The notes below the pieces were generated by a model. That model searched no databases, was not told where the DNA came from, and worked only from the letters and a program-made list of their open reading frames with translations. Shown here piece by piece: positions 33,801 to 45,719 of a DNA stretch of 64,000 bases. The number at the start of each line of letters is the position of its first letter. Within the stretch, counting starts at the first letter, position 1. This stretch comes from Siniperca chuatsi (taxonomy: Eukaryota; Chordata; Actinopteri; Centrarchiformes; Sinipercidae), in contig NC_058046.1 of the NCBI RefSeq assembly GCF_020085105.1, positions 5,990,675 through 6,054,674 of the forward strand. Direction: 5' to 3'. The position numbers were made by a program, and so were the translations under genes.

Positions 33801-34587
33801 ATAAGTGTACCGCTAAACCAACAGCAGAGTGCATACACTGTCAAAGTCCTGTTGTATAACTGTGGATATACAACAGCACTCAGAAGAGTCCAGCTCATCT
33901 ATTCGAAGTAAAGCTAAAACACTAGCTAGCTACGTGTAAATAGCACAAGCCACTCCAATAAATGACGAGGCAAAGATGAAAGTCATAATAGTCTGAGCCT
34001 GATGGAGGATGTTGACTGCTGAGAGCATGGAGAGGAAAGAGAAAACAGGGCAAGACAGAGGGGATTGTGGGAGAATAGGAGGAGGGTCTGGGGCATATTG
34101 AGGTGCCCTGTCCATTACTGGATGTGCTCAGCGATGAGGGCTCCAGAGGCGGATGTGAAGAGAAAGATGCCTGTTGTTTTGTTGGCCGCGGAGGAACAGG
34201 AAGCAGAGGTGTGCATGCCGTGTCATTATAACGGCTTTGAAGATGTCCCTGATCGAGAGAAAAGGCTCCACATTAAAACACAGCTCAGGGGAATGATCCA
34301 GCCTACCTGCAGTTAGGACAGATAGAGGGGAACACAATGCATGCTGGCAATGAATCTGTAAAGCACCTTGTAATACAACCCATTTGCCAAACCATCTTGA
34401 AATTATGTTCAATGCCAACAATTTTAAAATTCTTGCTTTCTACAATATCTGTGCATGGTAACAACAGTATGGTTAAGGTTACAGGAAGAATGTGCTTATG
34501 GCAAATAATAATATCAGGTTAATAAATACGTGAACACTAATTGCAGGTCTTTGACAGGACATAAAGTCTTCTGCATGGGGGGGGGGG
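33801..34587. other. unique sequence, no gene seen; ends in an 11-G run
   Basis: The short ORFs lack domains. A run of 11 G lies at 34577-34587. Confidence 0.4.
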
Positions 34588-34800
34588 CAGTTTTGCAGTT
34601 TTGACCGAGTCAGCAGCAGCTGAGCTTGTTGCAGGTTTAAATATTCTCGATTAAATGAATAATATTGTTTATTCTGCTGTAATATTATTTCCACGCAAGT
34701 TTCAGATTTAACTTTAGAAAATGTACTACAAATGTCATTTGTTTATTCTCAACATTAATACGCACATGCCCGTATCAAGGGCAGCACCCCCTACTGAAAA
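34588..34800 (-). repeat. dispersed repeat A, copy 1 (inverted relative to copy 2)
   Basis: Its reverse complement aligns with 49016-49195: both contain 'ggaaataatattacagcaga', then 'aaacctgcaacaagctcagc' and 'gctgactcggtcaaaact' (copy 2: 'gctgactaggtcaaaact'). Class unknown, no coding sequence. Confidence 0.7.
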
Positions 34801-35828
34801 TACATTCCTGTGCGTATGTTTATGTCATTATTAGACATTTATTATACACTGCTGTACATCTTACTTATTTTTTACTTCACCTCGAGAAATACTACCACAT
34901 ACTTTTGTGTCACCTACAACTAATCCAGTGCCCTTCTAAGCAACCTCTTGCATTTCCTCACATGTTGAATGGAAATATAAGACTGTGATGTTGCCTCTGC
35001 TGAAGCAAAAACCCTCTTTTAAAGTCAACACACACACACTTCTGTTATTTTGTAGCTGACTCATTCTTCAGATAACTCTTTAGTGTGTTGACTTTTTCAA
35101 CCAAAATACATGGTCCTGTGCCTACAGTCAGCCAGTCCTGTGGAGATCAATAGGCCAGTGTCATTGGGATTATGGCTCCTATCTAAGTCCATGATGGGAA
35201 AGGACAGGGAGGAAGTCAATCCACCCAGCGCCCTTTTGAAGTGTGTTTATGGGGGACGGTGTTGCGATGCATCACGCCATGACAAATGAGAGGCGAGATA
35301 AAGGAGAAGATATCAGCCACAGGTAGTGGAGCTGCATCTTCAGATGGCTTCCATAAATCACTGCTGTGGCCTTTCCCCTTTCGACAGGGAAGCATTCAAA
35401 CTGGGGAGAGGTGCCAACACTCTCTCTTCTCTGTGGTCAACAAAACTGTCCTGGGAATAAGAGATAGGGAGTAGCATATAGCCTAGAAACCTCCTCCTCC
35501 ACTTACACAAGAAATTAGTCATAGCGAACATTAAAGAAACAGAGCAGAGCCTCCCAGACATGCATAAGAATGTAATGAAAAACTCTACCCAGTCTTTGGT
35601 AGATGACTTGAGAATGCATATAATGAAGGCATGAAGCTGATGGTATTGTCACATATGGATATTCCATAAAGAGGAAAATCCACAAGTGTTTGCTCAACAA
35701 CAATGAACAAATACTCAAAAAAATTGCTGGACGTCTTCACATTCTCTAGCTCCAACAAAAACTAACAAAAAACATTTAAAGTCATTATCACTACGATTTC
35801 AGTCCTGATGGATTTGGCAACACCCGTG
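34801..35828. other. unique sequence, no gene seen
   Basis: The block at 35100-35480 is GC-richer and non-repetitive and could be conserved. No coding signature. Confidence 0.35.
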
Positions 35829-35842
35829 GTTACCATGGTAAC
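35829..35842. promoter_or_regulatory. perfect RFX X-box-like palindrome
   Basis: GTTACCATGGTAAC is a perfect 14-bp palindrome fitting the RFX consensus GTTNCCATGGNAAC. RFX factors bind such X-boxes near ciliary and other genes. No gene start is visible nearby, so a distal site is the only reading. Confidence 0.5.
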
Positions 35843-37374
35843 AGCTAGTGTGGTTTAATAGTACAGGTATTCTGGGGGAAGCAATCACTCTTGAAGAGCT
35901 ACTTTGTCAGAAATACAACAGAAGAGAAACTTCTGTACAGAGGTAAGTCGGTTACCTTACTGAGGAGCTGGAGGTATGCGGCTCACTGTGGCTGCTCCAT
36001 CTTGTTCTTACATTCTGAAATATTCAAAACTGATCTGCTGTCAGAAAATGCCAAAAATGACATTTATGTTATGTTAGACCCAGTTTTGATGAACAATCGC
36101 GGTTAGCACCAATTGCGGTTAGCACTAATCGCAGTGACAAATACATTGTGTGTCCTAAGACTGCTTCAGAATAAAGGTCCATCTTTAAATGCTTGGATGG
36201 GATAGATGGATGTTCCATTTGCATTATAACTTAATAAAGCTCTGATACGGTGTATAGAGAGTGAACAGCAAACAGTGAGACTGCTATCAATGAGATCAAA
36301 TTGCACTGGATTACATGCTGCATCATTTCCTGTGAATCCATTCTGCATGGTAGGGCAATTTGGCGATTACAACTTTAAGACCTTAGCATGCTTCAAACTA
36401 AGTGCTTGTAAGATCGTCTAATAGTGTCTGAAACCCCCTTTCTGATGACAGAATTGCGAGGGCTGTGTCCAGTTGTCTGGAGGTGTGAAAGACGGCAGGA
36501 TTACAAGTCTACAAGTCAAGACTACAACAATACGCAAAAACACCCCAGAATTCTTAGGGAAAGCAGGGAGGCAATGGGATGCAGCCAATTAGGAGACTAT
36601 GACAGCCGGCTTTTTGACTTGCTGTTGATTGTGGTTATTCAGACCAGGTATAAATTATTTTGACTTTAGACATGGTCAGTCGACACTTTGTACAAATTAG
36701 TTTTATGAAGCACACTGTGACCTTAAGTTCACTGATGTTTTATCGCAAGTTGTCCGAGGGTTAGTCTTCAAAAGTCAAACAGCAAGCCTTTACTATACCC
36801 TCCAGGACTGCAAACATGCAAAATTTCCAAGTGCAATTTCTCACCTCAGTGTATGCAGGCTACCTACATCCTCTCTAGGAAAAAAAGTGGAATAAAAGGA
36901 ATATGCAAGATCATTTGTGTCTCCAAACCAGGAAGAATTTGCTTCAATTTTCCCTCAAATCATCAGAAAAATTATTTATCAGTTGAGCTCATTGCGTGGT
37001 TGTTGTCATATCAGAAATAGGTCAGCGTTTGTGTTAATGATAAACCAAATGATGAATTCCTTCCACACTCTGCGAATAAAGCTCCACAAACACAGAAACC
37101 TACCTCCTTGCCCCGCCAGCTAGCAGCACATGGGTGAAAAAAGGTTTGGGGCAAAAAAGAGAAGGAGAGAAAAATAATTGGACTTCCTTCCCCCCATCCT
37201 CGGCCACAGACATAATTAACACTGGCCTAGTCAGGAGGCCTGGAGAGAAAATCTGCTGTTTGGACAAAAAAATGACCAGTAACATATTGTCTCCTTTATA
37301 CACATGCATGCAAATAGTGCTGATAGCTCTGACCAAGGCAATGAACCCCTGTAAAAAAAAACCTGGCAAAATCA
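35843..37374. other. unique sequence, no gene seen
   Basis: It includes a small tandem repeat at 36094-36140, listed separately. No recognised element. Confidence 0.35.
36094..36140 (+). repeat. 16-bp tandem repeat, about 2.6 copies
   Basis: CAATCGCGGTTAGCAC, then CAATTGCGGTTAGCAC, then a partial TAATCGCAGTGAC. Confidence 0.85.
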
Positions 37375-37960
37375 TTCATTCATAAAATCCCAATGTGTGA
37401 CTATTACTCTAATTACAGAGCACGTCGGCCCCAATTAGCCCACTGCTTCTCCTCTGTTTCATTCTTGATTAACGGAGCCCTGGTAATTACAGGTTTCATG
37501 AGAGGGGGGTTTTAAGGCATTAGTCAGCCCACACAGCAAGCTGTTAACTCCATCCATGTCCTTCCACACTGCAGAACCTTCCTGTACAGCACCGATCCAT
37601 CCCTGCATTACCAAGTGCTTGGCTTTCTTCGTCAAGGTGTTGTCTTTGTCTTCTGCACCCACTTTCACCACAGCATGAGTTGGACCAGAAGCCATTATGT
37701 TTCATAATGAAGAGGAAGAGGAAAGGGTGGAGAAATAAATCAAGAAAAAGAAAGAGAAAGAAAGTCATGGTGACAGGAGCAAGGCTAAGGCTATGGTGAG
37801 TGCAGGCAGCAGTGCCATGTGTTAATTACACATGTAAAGCCTATTATATCCAGAGAGGACACCTGCTGGCAGGGGAAATGAGGCCAGCCCCAACTCCTGC
37901 CACATAGAGTCAAGAAAGCCCTCTCTGCCGGGGAGATGATAGCACTCTGATTACATTTTC
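37375..37960. promoter_or_regulatory. candidate conserved non-coding element
   Basis: Unique DNA with spaced homeodomain-type cores: CTCTAATTACAGAG and CCCCAATTAGCCC (37409-37441), CTTGATTAACGG, GGTAATTACAGG (37482-37493) and GTTAATTACACA near 37820. The ORF 37459-37695 on the minus strand shows no known domain. Enhancer role inferred. Confidence 0.3.
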
Positions 37961-38503
37961 ATACGGCGCCTGGATTGGAGGGCACACTTAACATTCAAAT
38001 CATTCTCTGGGGAGCCGTCACAGGTTGAAATTGAAATGTTCCAGGTTGAAGGGTCATCACTTAGAGCACTCAGCAGCCACCAACACGTCAGGTCAGTGTC
38101 GCGATTTAAGGCAGATGAAGAGAGACAGGGATCAAGTGGGTGAAGTGTGCTCACACACACATACACACATCTGGCATGCACATACTCATGGATTTGTATT
38201 ACATATTGTATTAAATATTCTTTGGACGCATTTATTCACTTACCTTTAACTCTCAGCCTAACCTAAACCTAATTCTAAAGTGAAATGGGACCCCTCAGCC
38301 CAGCTCATTACTATAACCTAACCTGAACCATAACCCAAGCCTAAACATAATTCTCAATATAGAAACTAATCTTAACGCTAAACAACAGAGGCGAGGAGCA
38401 AAAAATGGCTTCAGTCTGGATAAATTGCCTCCTTTCCATTTCATTGTTGTGAAAACGGCCAAAAGAAATACATGAAAACACACTCAAACACACACATGCA
38501 CAC
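37961..38503. other. unique sequence, no gene seen
   Basis: A degenerate 'taacctaacctgaaccataa' tract lies at 38258-38345. No coding frame. Confidence 0.35.
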
Positions 38504-38528
38504 GTACACACACACACACACACACACT
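38504..38528 (+). repeat. (CA)n microsatellite
   Basis: Dinucleotide run preceded by degenerate CA-rich sequence. Confidence 0.9.
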
Positions 38529-40012
38529 TCACAATAACTCACCTTTGATCCACACCTTTACTCCACAAGCTCTAGTACAATCGTTGCTCTGTGGGGTACA
38601 AGGGCCTCCTTCAGTACATTCAAGATTTTTGAAAGCTATCATTTGAATGTAATCTCCTTTTTTTCAACTTCTTTCATGTATGTTCAAAATATCCCTGCTC
38701 AAATAATGTTTTTTATTGCCTGATGAATTCACCCTACATGTAGGCCTAACTTCTTAATGTTCTTACTCAGATTTGAACTTTTGTTAGCTAACCAAAACAC
38801 AACATTTTTTTCAGTGTAATTTCTGCCAAGAATTGCTGTTTCCTAAAAACATTTTTTATTTATAACATAAATTAAATGGCAGTCTGTGGTGCAATCTAAC
38901 ATCATATCTTTCTTCCCCTGACTGCCTATACCTAGGCAAAATCTATGAACAATAGAGCAAAAAATACTAAGACAGAGATGATAAAAGTGGACTGTAGATT
39001 CACATCCTCATATAATTCAACAAGTTTAAGAGTTACCATTTTAATTGTTTTTATTTTTAGATTAAATGAAACCCTTGATTTGAGGGAGCAATAGCAGAAA
39101 TCAAATGCACCAAATTCCACCCATCATGCAACAATTCTTCCTTGTGCTCCACTTCTTACAAAGCTATGCCACGTTACAATGAGCCCTGGATTAAACTCTG
39201 TACCAAATGAGGCTTGCTCTTTGGAAGGAAATGATATGATCAACTTCACACCCATCAGGGGAGCTTGTGTACATCTTGCCTAGGGTCTCGCATCCTCATA
39301 CATATTCAAACGCCTTTCACAGTTCATTATAAACTCACAAAATCTCTGCTCCTTCCTATCCTAGATGGCCATTTTACATTCATTAAAAGGGAGGAATACA
39401 AAGCCTCCCCAAATTATAACGATACAAATTCCTCATGCAATTAGAATTTAACTATTCACCGTCTAACATCTAGGTCTCGCATCAAAAAACATCAAACGTA
39501 AGCCTGGCTAATGGATGTCTTTCTACGTTGCACAATTAACACTCAAGGACAAACAATAAAGGAGTGGGAATCATAGCTGTCTGATGTTTAGTTTTTTAAA
39601 GTTTTTTTTGTCCTTCAAGGCCATTTGATATGCAGGTCTAAATAGTAAACACCTTTGTTTCCCTCTATCAAGAGTCATCCCCTGAGAGAAGATAACTGGG
39701 ATACAATCAGACCAGTGTTTGCTAAAGATATGCTGTGACTGAAACACTGTGTAGAGGGACAAATTAGAATCACTAAATCACACACACATTCAAAATGACA
39801 CACATGGTGTAAGGAGAAGTAGTCAACTTTTTCATGCAACCCGTAAGTCAAAAGCCATTCTAAGTAATGGTGATAACAAATATGAGTAAACTACAAAAAT
39901 ACAGCAGTGTTTGAACACACATGAATGCAAATATTGCTTCTGCTCCATCGTCACCTTTCTCAAAGTAAACGCAGCCTCGCTTTTATCCATGCCATTCATT
40001 GATTCAGTTTTG
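38529..40012. other. AT-rich unique sequence, no gene seen
   Basis: Frequent stops and no element ends. If the inverted repeat that follows is a true LTR, this side would be its internal region, but no retroelement coding trace is visible. Confidence 0.35.
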
Positions 40013-41514
40013 TAATTGATTACAATGGATAAAGGGAGCACCGAATTGTGTAGGTGCAATAAATTAAATTTGGCTATCAAAAGTATCAAAGATAATCATA
40101 AATAATAACTTTAATGAATAAAGTCCTCGGGGCACCATCCTTAAACAAGGGAAAAGGATAGCTAATTAATTGATTCAGTCTCATAAAATACACAAAACCA
40201 TCAATTTGGAACTTAATTAAATTAATAAATAGAACCAAAATTACCATTAATAGTTAGTAGGTTGAAGGATTTGGAGTTCAGCATAGACGCATTTTTCACT
40301 CTTGTGCAACATTAAAGAAAGCAGCATAATTATACACAAGCATTTATTAGAAGATAATAAAAGCAAATAACACAACATGAAATCTAACTAAAATGTGCTA
40401 ACTAAATAACACAAGGGTGTGTGTCTGTGTGAGAGAGAGGGAGAGCGTGTGTGTGTGTGTGTGTGTGTGTGGGGGGTGATCCAACATGGCTGCTTGGATC
40501 CAAAATCCAAAAAGCTATTGCTGAGGCCGCATGGTGTAGACAAATGGAACTAACTCAAAATGGCGGCTGAGCCATGTTTGATAAAGAGTGTGGCTGTCAA
40601 ATTGAAGTGTATATGTGTGATCGGTGTAGGATAATAGTGCCCAGTTAAAAGGGAGTTGATTGGCATTCAAAGACTCTGTGTGAAGCATAACGTTAACTAA
40701 CATCAACTAACAGATGGAAAAACATCACAACAATAAAACTCAATAAACCAAATCAATACATATACATTCACAAAAGCCGCACAGTCCTGTGCTTAGCCAG
40801 GTACACTGTTAAGCTATGTGAAGCTATGTAATGCCCAGTTACGTTACCAGTCCATGGAAGGGAAAGAAGGTTTCTTTTAAGTCCTCCTTGTTATCCGGTG
40901 GTCCGTCTGTTGTAGACGGGCCAAGCCAAGAATTGTGGTTCCGGGAAAAGTCCTTGCTGTGCAGTATTCCGAGAATACTTCCGGAGAAACCTGGTCGCTC
41001 CGTCTGTTGTTCTACTTACACTTACTTCTTAAAGTTAGCCGGCAGACTTTGTGTAGTAGCTGTTGGCGCTAACTATTGTTGCAGAAATCTTACGCAGGCC
41101 CTCTAGTCGCTGCCGTAAGAGAGAGTATGGTCCTACTGTATGTCTGCTCTAAGCAAGCCACACTGGAGGACTGCTGCTGCTGAGCAACAGTGCTGAAGAA
41201 GCCTGGAGGGAAAAAGAGCTTGAGCTAACCACATTTCTTAAGACAAAGGCAGGCCCTCGTGTTGTGGCCTAATCGTAATCATCAGTTGACTGCTCAACGC
41301 AGACCTCTCCGAGGTCCGGGCGTCAGAACGAGGAGAAAAGAGAGAGAACAATTGCCGAGCTGGGGTTTTGTTGTCCTGGTGACATCACAGGTCACAGGTC
41401 AGACTGACCAGTGGTAGCTGGAGCCTGGGTGACCTAGCGCCTAGGTGTGAAATCCTGGAGGATTGTGGGGACTGAGTTCAATGGCTTTCCTTTGTTTACA
41501 GAACAAAAGAGCAT
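40013..41514 (-). mobile_element. LTR-like dispersed repeat, copy 1 (minus)
   Basis: Its reverse complement aligns with 50191-52628 over its whole length. Read in the minus direction it starts TGCTCTTTTGTTCTGTAAAC (from 41513) and ends CACCTACACA (40047), so it has TG...CA ends. It is followed by ATTCGGTGCTCCC, which could be a primer-binding site. An interrupted (GT)n tract sits at 40446-40471. No coding sequence or target duplication was found, so an LTR is one possibility among several. Confidence 0.5.
40446..40471 (+). repeat. (GT)n microsatellite
   Basis: GT run after GAGAGAGGGAGAGC and before GGGGGG, inside the LTR-like repeat. Confidence 0.9.
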
Positions 41515-42220
41515 GTTAGAAAGTCGTGCTGAGTGTCATGAAAAAAATGGAAAATTTGTGTACATGTACAAGACTATTAAGAGGACTATTTCACGATCTA
41601 CCATGATACTGGGATGTACAAACACTCATATGAAGTAACCGAAATGAAAGTGCACTGAACCTGGGAAAAGGGAGAAGAAGATCACATATCTGTGTGTGCG
41701 TACATGTATCAGCTGGAGTCTGGGCGTACGGATCAGTGTATGTGTGGATGTTAGATCAAGCCAGATGATGATCTGGTTGACTGGTGTTAGCAGAGCTGAT
41801 CTCACAGTTCCTGGGTTGGGGAGAGCTGAACGCCAATCGCCTCTCCTGCTGTTTCCCAGACCAAGCTGGCTGTTTTCTAATGAGACAGGCAGACAGGGAG
41901 TTGTCACACTGACGGGGGCGCCTGACACATGAAAATGAGACCCAGATCCGCATACTGGGATTGAGAAGGAAGACTGGGAGGGACCGGGAGGGTGAAGGAG
42001 TGAAAAGGGGGAAGGATGGGGAGGAGGAGGGAGGCCTACCAGCTGTCAGAGGACTGAGTGACAGGTCAAGGAAGGTGGCTGGGTAGCAAAACTCCTCCAA
42101 GAGCCTTTGAGTGACAAGAGACGAAAAGCACATCTCTGCAGACACAGCAGTAGCTGCAACTCTCCTGTCTGGCTTGTCTCTGTCATCTGACAGGCCTACA
42201 AGGACCAATCCTGTTCTACT
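41515..42220. other. unique sequence, no gene seen
   Basis: The minus-strand ORF 41756-42208 is low-complexity (Ser/Pro-rich) without a domain. Not supported as coding. Confidence 0.35.
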
Positions 42221-42945
42221 CAGGGACTATTCACCAGCCAAGAGTATCAGCAGAACATTGCTTATTGATCTACATTTAGAAGATCATTTCTATTTATATT
42301 ATGTTATTATATATAATAAACTTATTTTATATTATTACTATTCATTATATATTTTACATTATACTATACTAGGCTCATACTATACTTGTGAGCTATATTA
42401 CAGTTCTGCACTTTATGTAATACTAGATCTACATTTCACCAGTTTATATGCCATACTATATTATACTATATCATGTTATAATAGTATGTATGTATAACAT
42501 ATATGTTATACTGTTTCTTGCAAAATGCACTACATCATATCTCGATATTAATACAGACTAAGTATAATTATATAGATAATCATATTATATAATATTCTGG
42601 TGTATACTGTTGTAGCAGCAATATCGTATTACTCTTATATATACTATAATCGGCTGACTTTGCTGCTACTAATCACACCACTACATCACTTTGCTTGAGT
42701 TGCACAGTTCATGTACAACACCGGTTGTGGGTACCGTGTGTGTACTGCTATTGCCTGTAAATTTGAGTTTTGAGTTTAATTGTTCTTGTATAGTTAAAAT
42801 TTTATTCTATTTTTTATTTAATATACTTATAATTTATCTATGCTATTTTAAGTTTCTCTATTTATCTGTACTCATCTGTTTTTGTGTTACTGTAGCACCC
42901 GAATTACCCCTCTGAGGGATCAATAAAGGATTATTATTAGTATCA
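42221..42945 (+). mobile_element. probable LINE 3' UTR (CR1/Rex1-like tail)
   Basis: Very AT-rich sequence with ACTATA-type repetition, ending in 'cccctctgagggatcaataa' then AGGATTATTATTAG. This tail form is shared in reverse orientation by 52795-52930 and is typical of fish CR1/Rex1-like elements. No RT sequence remains, and the 5' limit is uncertain. Confidence 0.45.
42492..42511. repeat. 20-bp perfect palindrome
   Basis: GTATAACATATATGTTATAC reads identically on both strands. It lies in AT-rich DNA where such sequences extrude easily. Confidence 0.9.
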
Positions 42946-43231
42946 ACTTTTGAATCTCTCATTACTTCATCCAAAATTCAGAGTGCTCTCAAAGTTTTTC
43001 TTATCCAAATTCCTCCCAGTATCACTCAGTTTTGATAAATACAACGGATTCAGTGACGCTAAATGTTGCAAAGCATATCTGGTTATTCCTCCAAGATGCC
43101 CTGCAGACATGCCTTTCTGAGTGATGACTGTGGGATTATCTCTCCATTACAGTGACTCTATCTGACAAGGCGTTCTGTCACATCTCAAACGGCTGCTTCC
43201 CTTGAAGAGCCAGGTGCTCTCTCCGTGTCGC

Positions 43232-43447
43232 TCACATCCGCAGATTGCCGGAGATTTGAGACAGCCCCGCGTTATGTTTCATCTGCAGGGGAGAAAGTGA
43301 GCACTCGTGCTCGGCGACACTCCCATCCTTCAAGGTGTTCTTGTTCCATCTGCCGAGGGTCCGGCGGGAATACTTCTCTCTGAGCTCCTTCCTCAGTCCC
43401 AGCGAGCAGTCTTTCATGTCAGACAGGATACCAGACAGGAATCCCAG
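43232..43447 (-). other. possible coding exon or pseudogene, 71 codons
   Basis: The minus-strand frame opens after a stop at 43450-43448 and runs to a stop at 43232. It uses GC-ending codons and contains the Lys/Arg-rich stretch LGLRKELREKYSRRTLGRWN near residues 18-37. The block is GC-richer than its surroundings and not repetitive. I do not recognise the protein. The upstream sequence lacks a good polypyrimidine tract, so a splice acceptor is doubtful. It could be a last exon, a decayed gene fragment, or chance. Confidence 0.25.
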
Positions 43448-43617
43448 CTAGCACTCAGCTTCACTTAAGACTTACATGTTGACAGAAAGAAAGAGGAGTG
43501 TTCTCTTATCTCTGAATGGTCTCGTTTTTTTACTTAGACAGCCCAGACTCAGATGCCAAACTCAAAACATATGCAGCATGGTAGAGGATGGATCAAGAGG
43601 TATGTACAATACTGGAG

Positions 43618-43802
43618 TTACTGCAGTAAGAAAACTATACTATAGGCGAGTATAGGCAAGGCAGTTATGTTTTGTATCCACTTCACTCAATTTTCTGGTG
43701 CATGAACTGGCCGTCTGCACTGGCCATTTTCACTGGTCTTTGGTACCAACTATGGTAGATGGCCAAAACCTGGTTTTCAGCCAGCAGCGTCTAGGAATGG
43801 CA
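43618..43802 (+). repeat. 185-bp direct repeat, copy 1
   Basis: Matches 51135-51319 at a constant offset of 7517 bases with no indel. I find one substitution (T at 43672 versus C at 51189). This copy is followed by a different sequence from copy 2. Confidence 0.9.
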
Positions 43803-44160
43803 ATGCCACCACTTTATTCCAGACTGAAATATCTCAACTACTGAATAGATTGCCATGACTTTGGTGATCCCTTGACTATTTACCCTGTAATCTGGTGCAG
43901 ACATTCTTGGTCTTTGTAAACTTTGTTGATCCTCTGACTTCTCATCTAGTGCCATCATCAGGTCAACATTTCAGTCTTTCCAGTATTTTGGTTTATGACC
44001 AAATACCTCCAAAATAATGACATTACTTCAGCCTCAGCTGTACTTTATACTTTGTGCTAATTAGCTAATCTTGACATGCTAACACTAAACTAAGATGGCA
44101 ACAGTGTTAAACATTAATGGAAACACTGATGATGTTTAAACTGCACAGAAATCACAACCA
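43803..44160. repeat. dispersed teleost repeat of unknown class
   Basis: Contains 'gattgccatgactttggtga', then 'tggtgcagacattcttggtc', then 'catcatcaggtcaacatttc' and a TGCTAACACTAAACTAAGATGG-like end. I recognise this phrase order as a very common, often tandemly repeated teleost sequence. No coding remnant. Confidence 0.5.
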
Positions 44161-44413
44161 GTACCACACATATTATAAACACTTTATGCCTAAATGATCA
44201 GAAAAAAACAAACAAAAAAACCCCCAACAACTTACATTTCTCTGTTCATTCTTTCAGTCTTTGCTCACCCAGCACTGGATATTAGGAAATAAAAATATTG
44301 TGGTTCTCTTTAAAATGAGCATCACAGTCTCATACAGCCACTAGCGTACAAGGCCTTGAGTTAGGTAACCACATCAATTACATATTAGCCCTGGGAGCAA
44401 ACATTTTTAAAAT
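44161..44413. other. unique sequence, nothing recognised
   Basis: Short A-rich stretch, no feature. Confidence 0.35.
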
Positions 44414-44418
44414 GAAAG

Positions 44419-44597
44419 AGTTGTAATTTGTCAAGCTGGTGAACCAGGAGGGAATAGGACCCAAACACATACTAGGACGCAGAGCAGGTGCAGATCAATG
44501 ATTTAATAAAATACAAAAAGGCTTACACAGGTAGTCTGGCAGGCAGTTGTCAAAATCAGAAAGGCAGTCCAGAGGCAAAAAGTCCAAGGGGGTAATC

Positions 44598-44642
<45 letters not shown>

Positions 44643-44942
44643 CAATTCTAATGTGAGGTCCACAAGAAACACTAAATCCAACAGACTGGAAAACAAGGGC
44701 CGGGACGCTTGACAAGTAGACAATGACAAACTGGCAACTAGACAAAGGAAACACACTGACGAAATACTCACGGAGTGAAGGACAACTGAACACAGGTGCA
44801 ACTAATGAGGACAGGGCAGAATATCAAAACTGGAGGGAAAGCAAACAAAAGACAGGAGGTAAAACTACAAGACACGAGGGGAAGAGAATATTTCAAAATA
44901 ACACAGGAAAAAAACTAAACTCAAAACCCTCAAACCATGACA
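44419..44942 (-). repeat. 3' LTR of the Gypsy-like element
   Basis: Shares with 45720-46259 the blocks 'gacaaaggaaacacactgac', 'tatcaaaactggagggaaag' and 'gagaatatttcaaaataa', and the end CAAACCATGACA. It has gained an (AAT)n microsatellite at 44598-44642, and its outer end is degenerate (AGTTGTAATTTG for TGTCACGTTTTG). Confidence 0.85.
44598..44642 (+). repeat. (AAT)n microsatellite inside the LTR
   Basis: About 15 uninterrupted AAT units, absent from the partner LTR, so it arose after insertion. Confidence 0.95.
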
Positions 44943-45530
44943 GAGGCCATCAACAGAGAGACTGGCAAAGGAACCAGCAGAGCCAGAAACCAGGAGGCTG
45001 ATGATGAACGGGAACTGGATGTTGCTGCAGCTCGTGGGATCAGAAGACTGCTGTGACTCCACAGGAACTGGTGATTGCATCAGTTCAGGAACTGGAGATG
45101 ACTGCAGCACAGAAGAGGGGTCAGCTGCAGCTCAGGCTTAGCGGGTTGCTGCAGCGCATGACAGTCAGGAGACAGTTGCAGCTCAGGAACTGATGACTGC
45201 AACTTGGCAAAAGGAGCAGGTTGCGGCCCAACAGGAGCGAGTAAAGGAAGCGGTTACGGCCCAACCGGAGCATAACAGGTGGCTTCCGTGGCACAGGAAC
45301 TGGAGATTGGTGAGGACAAAGAGCTGGGCAGCGGAAAGGACAAGGAGCTGGGCAGTGGAGAGGCATGATGTCGGCAGAAGCCACGCTTCCTTCTGGAGGG
45401 CTTTCAGGAAGGTTCCTCCAGGACAGGAACAGGCTGAGGTGCAGGCTGAACACTGGGGACCCGGGGCTGAAGCTTGGGTGCAGAGGAGGCTGGAAAGTTA
45501 ATAAACACCTCTACCAATCCAGGTAGCAAT
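44943..45530 (-). repeat. internal region with imperfect tandem units
   Basis: The plus strand repeats variants of 'gctcaggaactgatgactgc' and GGAACTGGAGAT between about 45005 and 45365, plus two copies of a 'gacaaagagctgggcagcgg'-type unit (45317-45357). It lies between gag remnant and 3' LTR where pol would be. No pol motif is visible. Confidence 0.7.
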
Positions 45531-45559
45531 CTAATCAGACATAGATATGGCTTGGAAAA

Positions 45560-45702
45560 AAAACTGTCTGGCGTTCCTTTGCCATGGCTGTCTCTTTCTC
45601 CTCCACACTAGCAGCGTTTTCACATGACTTAAGAAGGCACGCCATGGTGAAAACCACCTCATTCAGTTCCTCCACAGAAAACGATTCACCTGCTGGGTCC
45701 AT
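45560..45702 (-). pseudogene. gag-like N-terminal fragment
   Basis: Just inside the 5' LTR the minus-strand frame starts MDPAGESFSVEELNEVVF, then 'TMACLLKSCENAASVEEKET'. MDPA-type starts shortly after the LTR are common in teleost Gypsy gag. I chose the ATG at 45702-45700 because the upstream part of the ORF reads through the LTR and the putative primer site. Homology is lost after about 45 codons, so the rest of gag and all of pol are gone. Confidence 0.65.
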
Positions 45703-45719
45703 TACTGGCCAGTTTGTAC

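Noticed and set aside
37459-37695. 78-codon minus-strand ORF
   Set aside because: It looks protein-like at first glance, but there is no recognised family, no splice context, and it overlaps motif-rich CNE-like DNA.
40047-41513. solo LTR with target duplication
   Set aside because: The bases just outside the proposed ends (CGAAT and TGTTA) do not match, and homology to the second copy passes the end, so a solo LTR is not supported here.
41756-42208. 150-codon minus-strand ORF
   Set aside because: Ser/Pro-rich low-complexity translation without motif; the composition explains the openness.
44556-44801. ORF with a run of isoleucines or tyrosines
   Set aside because: Translation of the (AAT)n microsatellite in an LTR.
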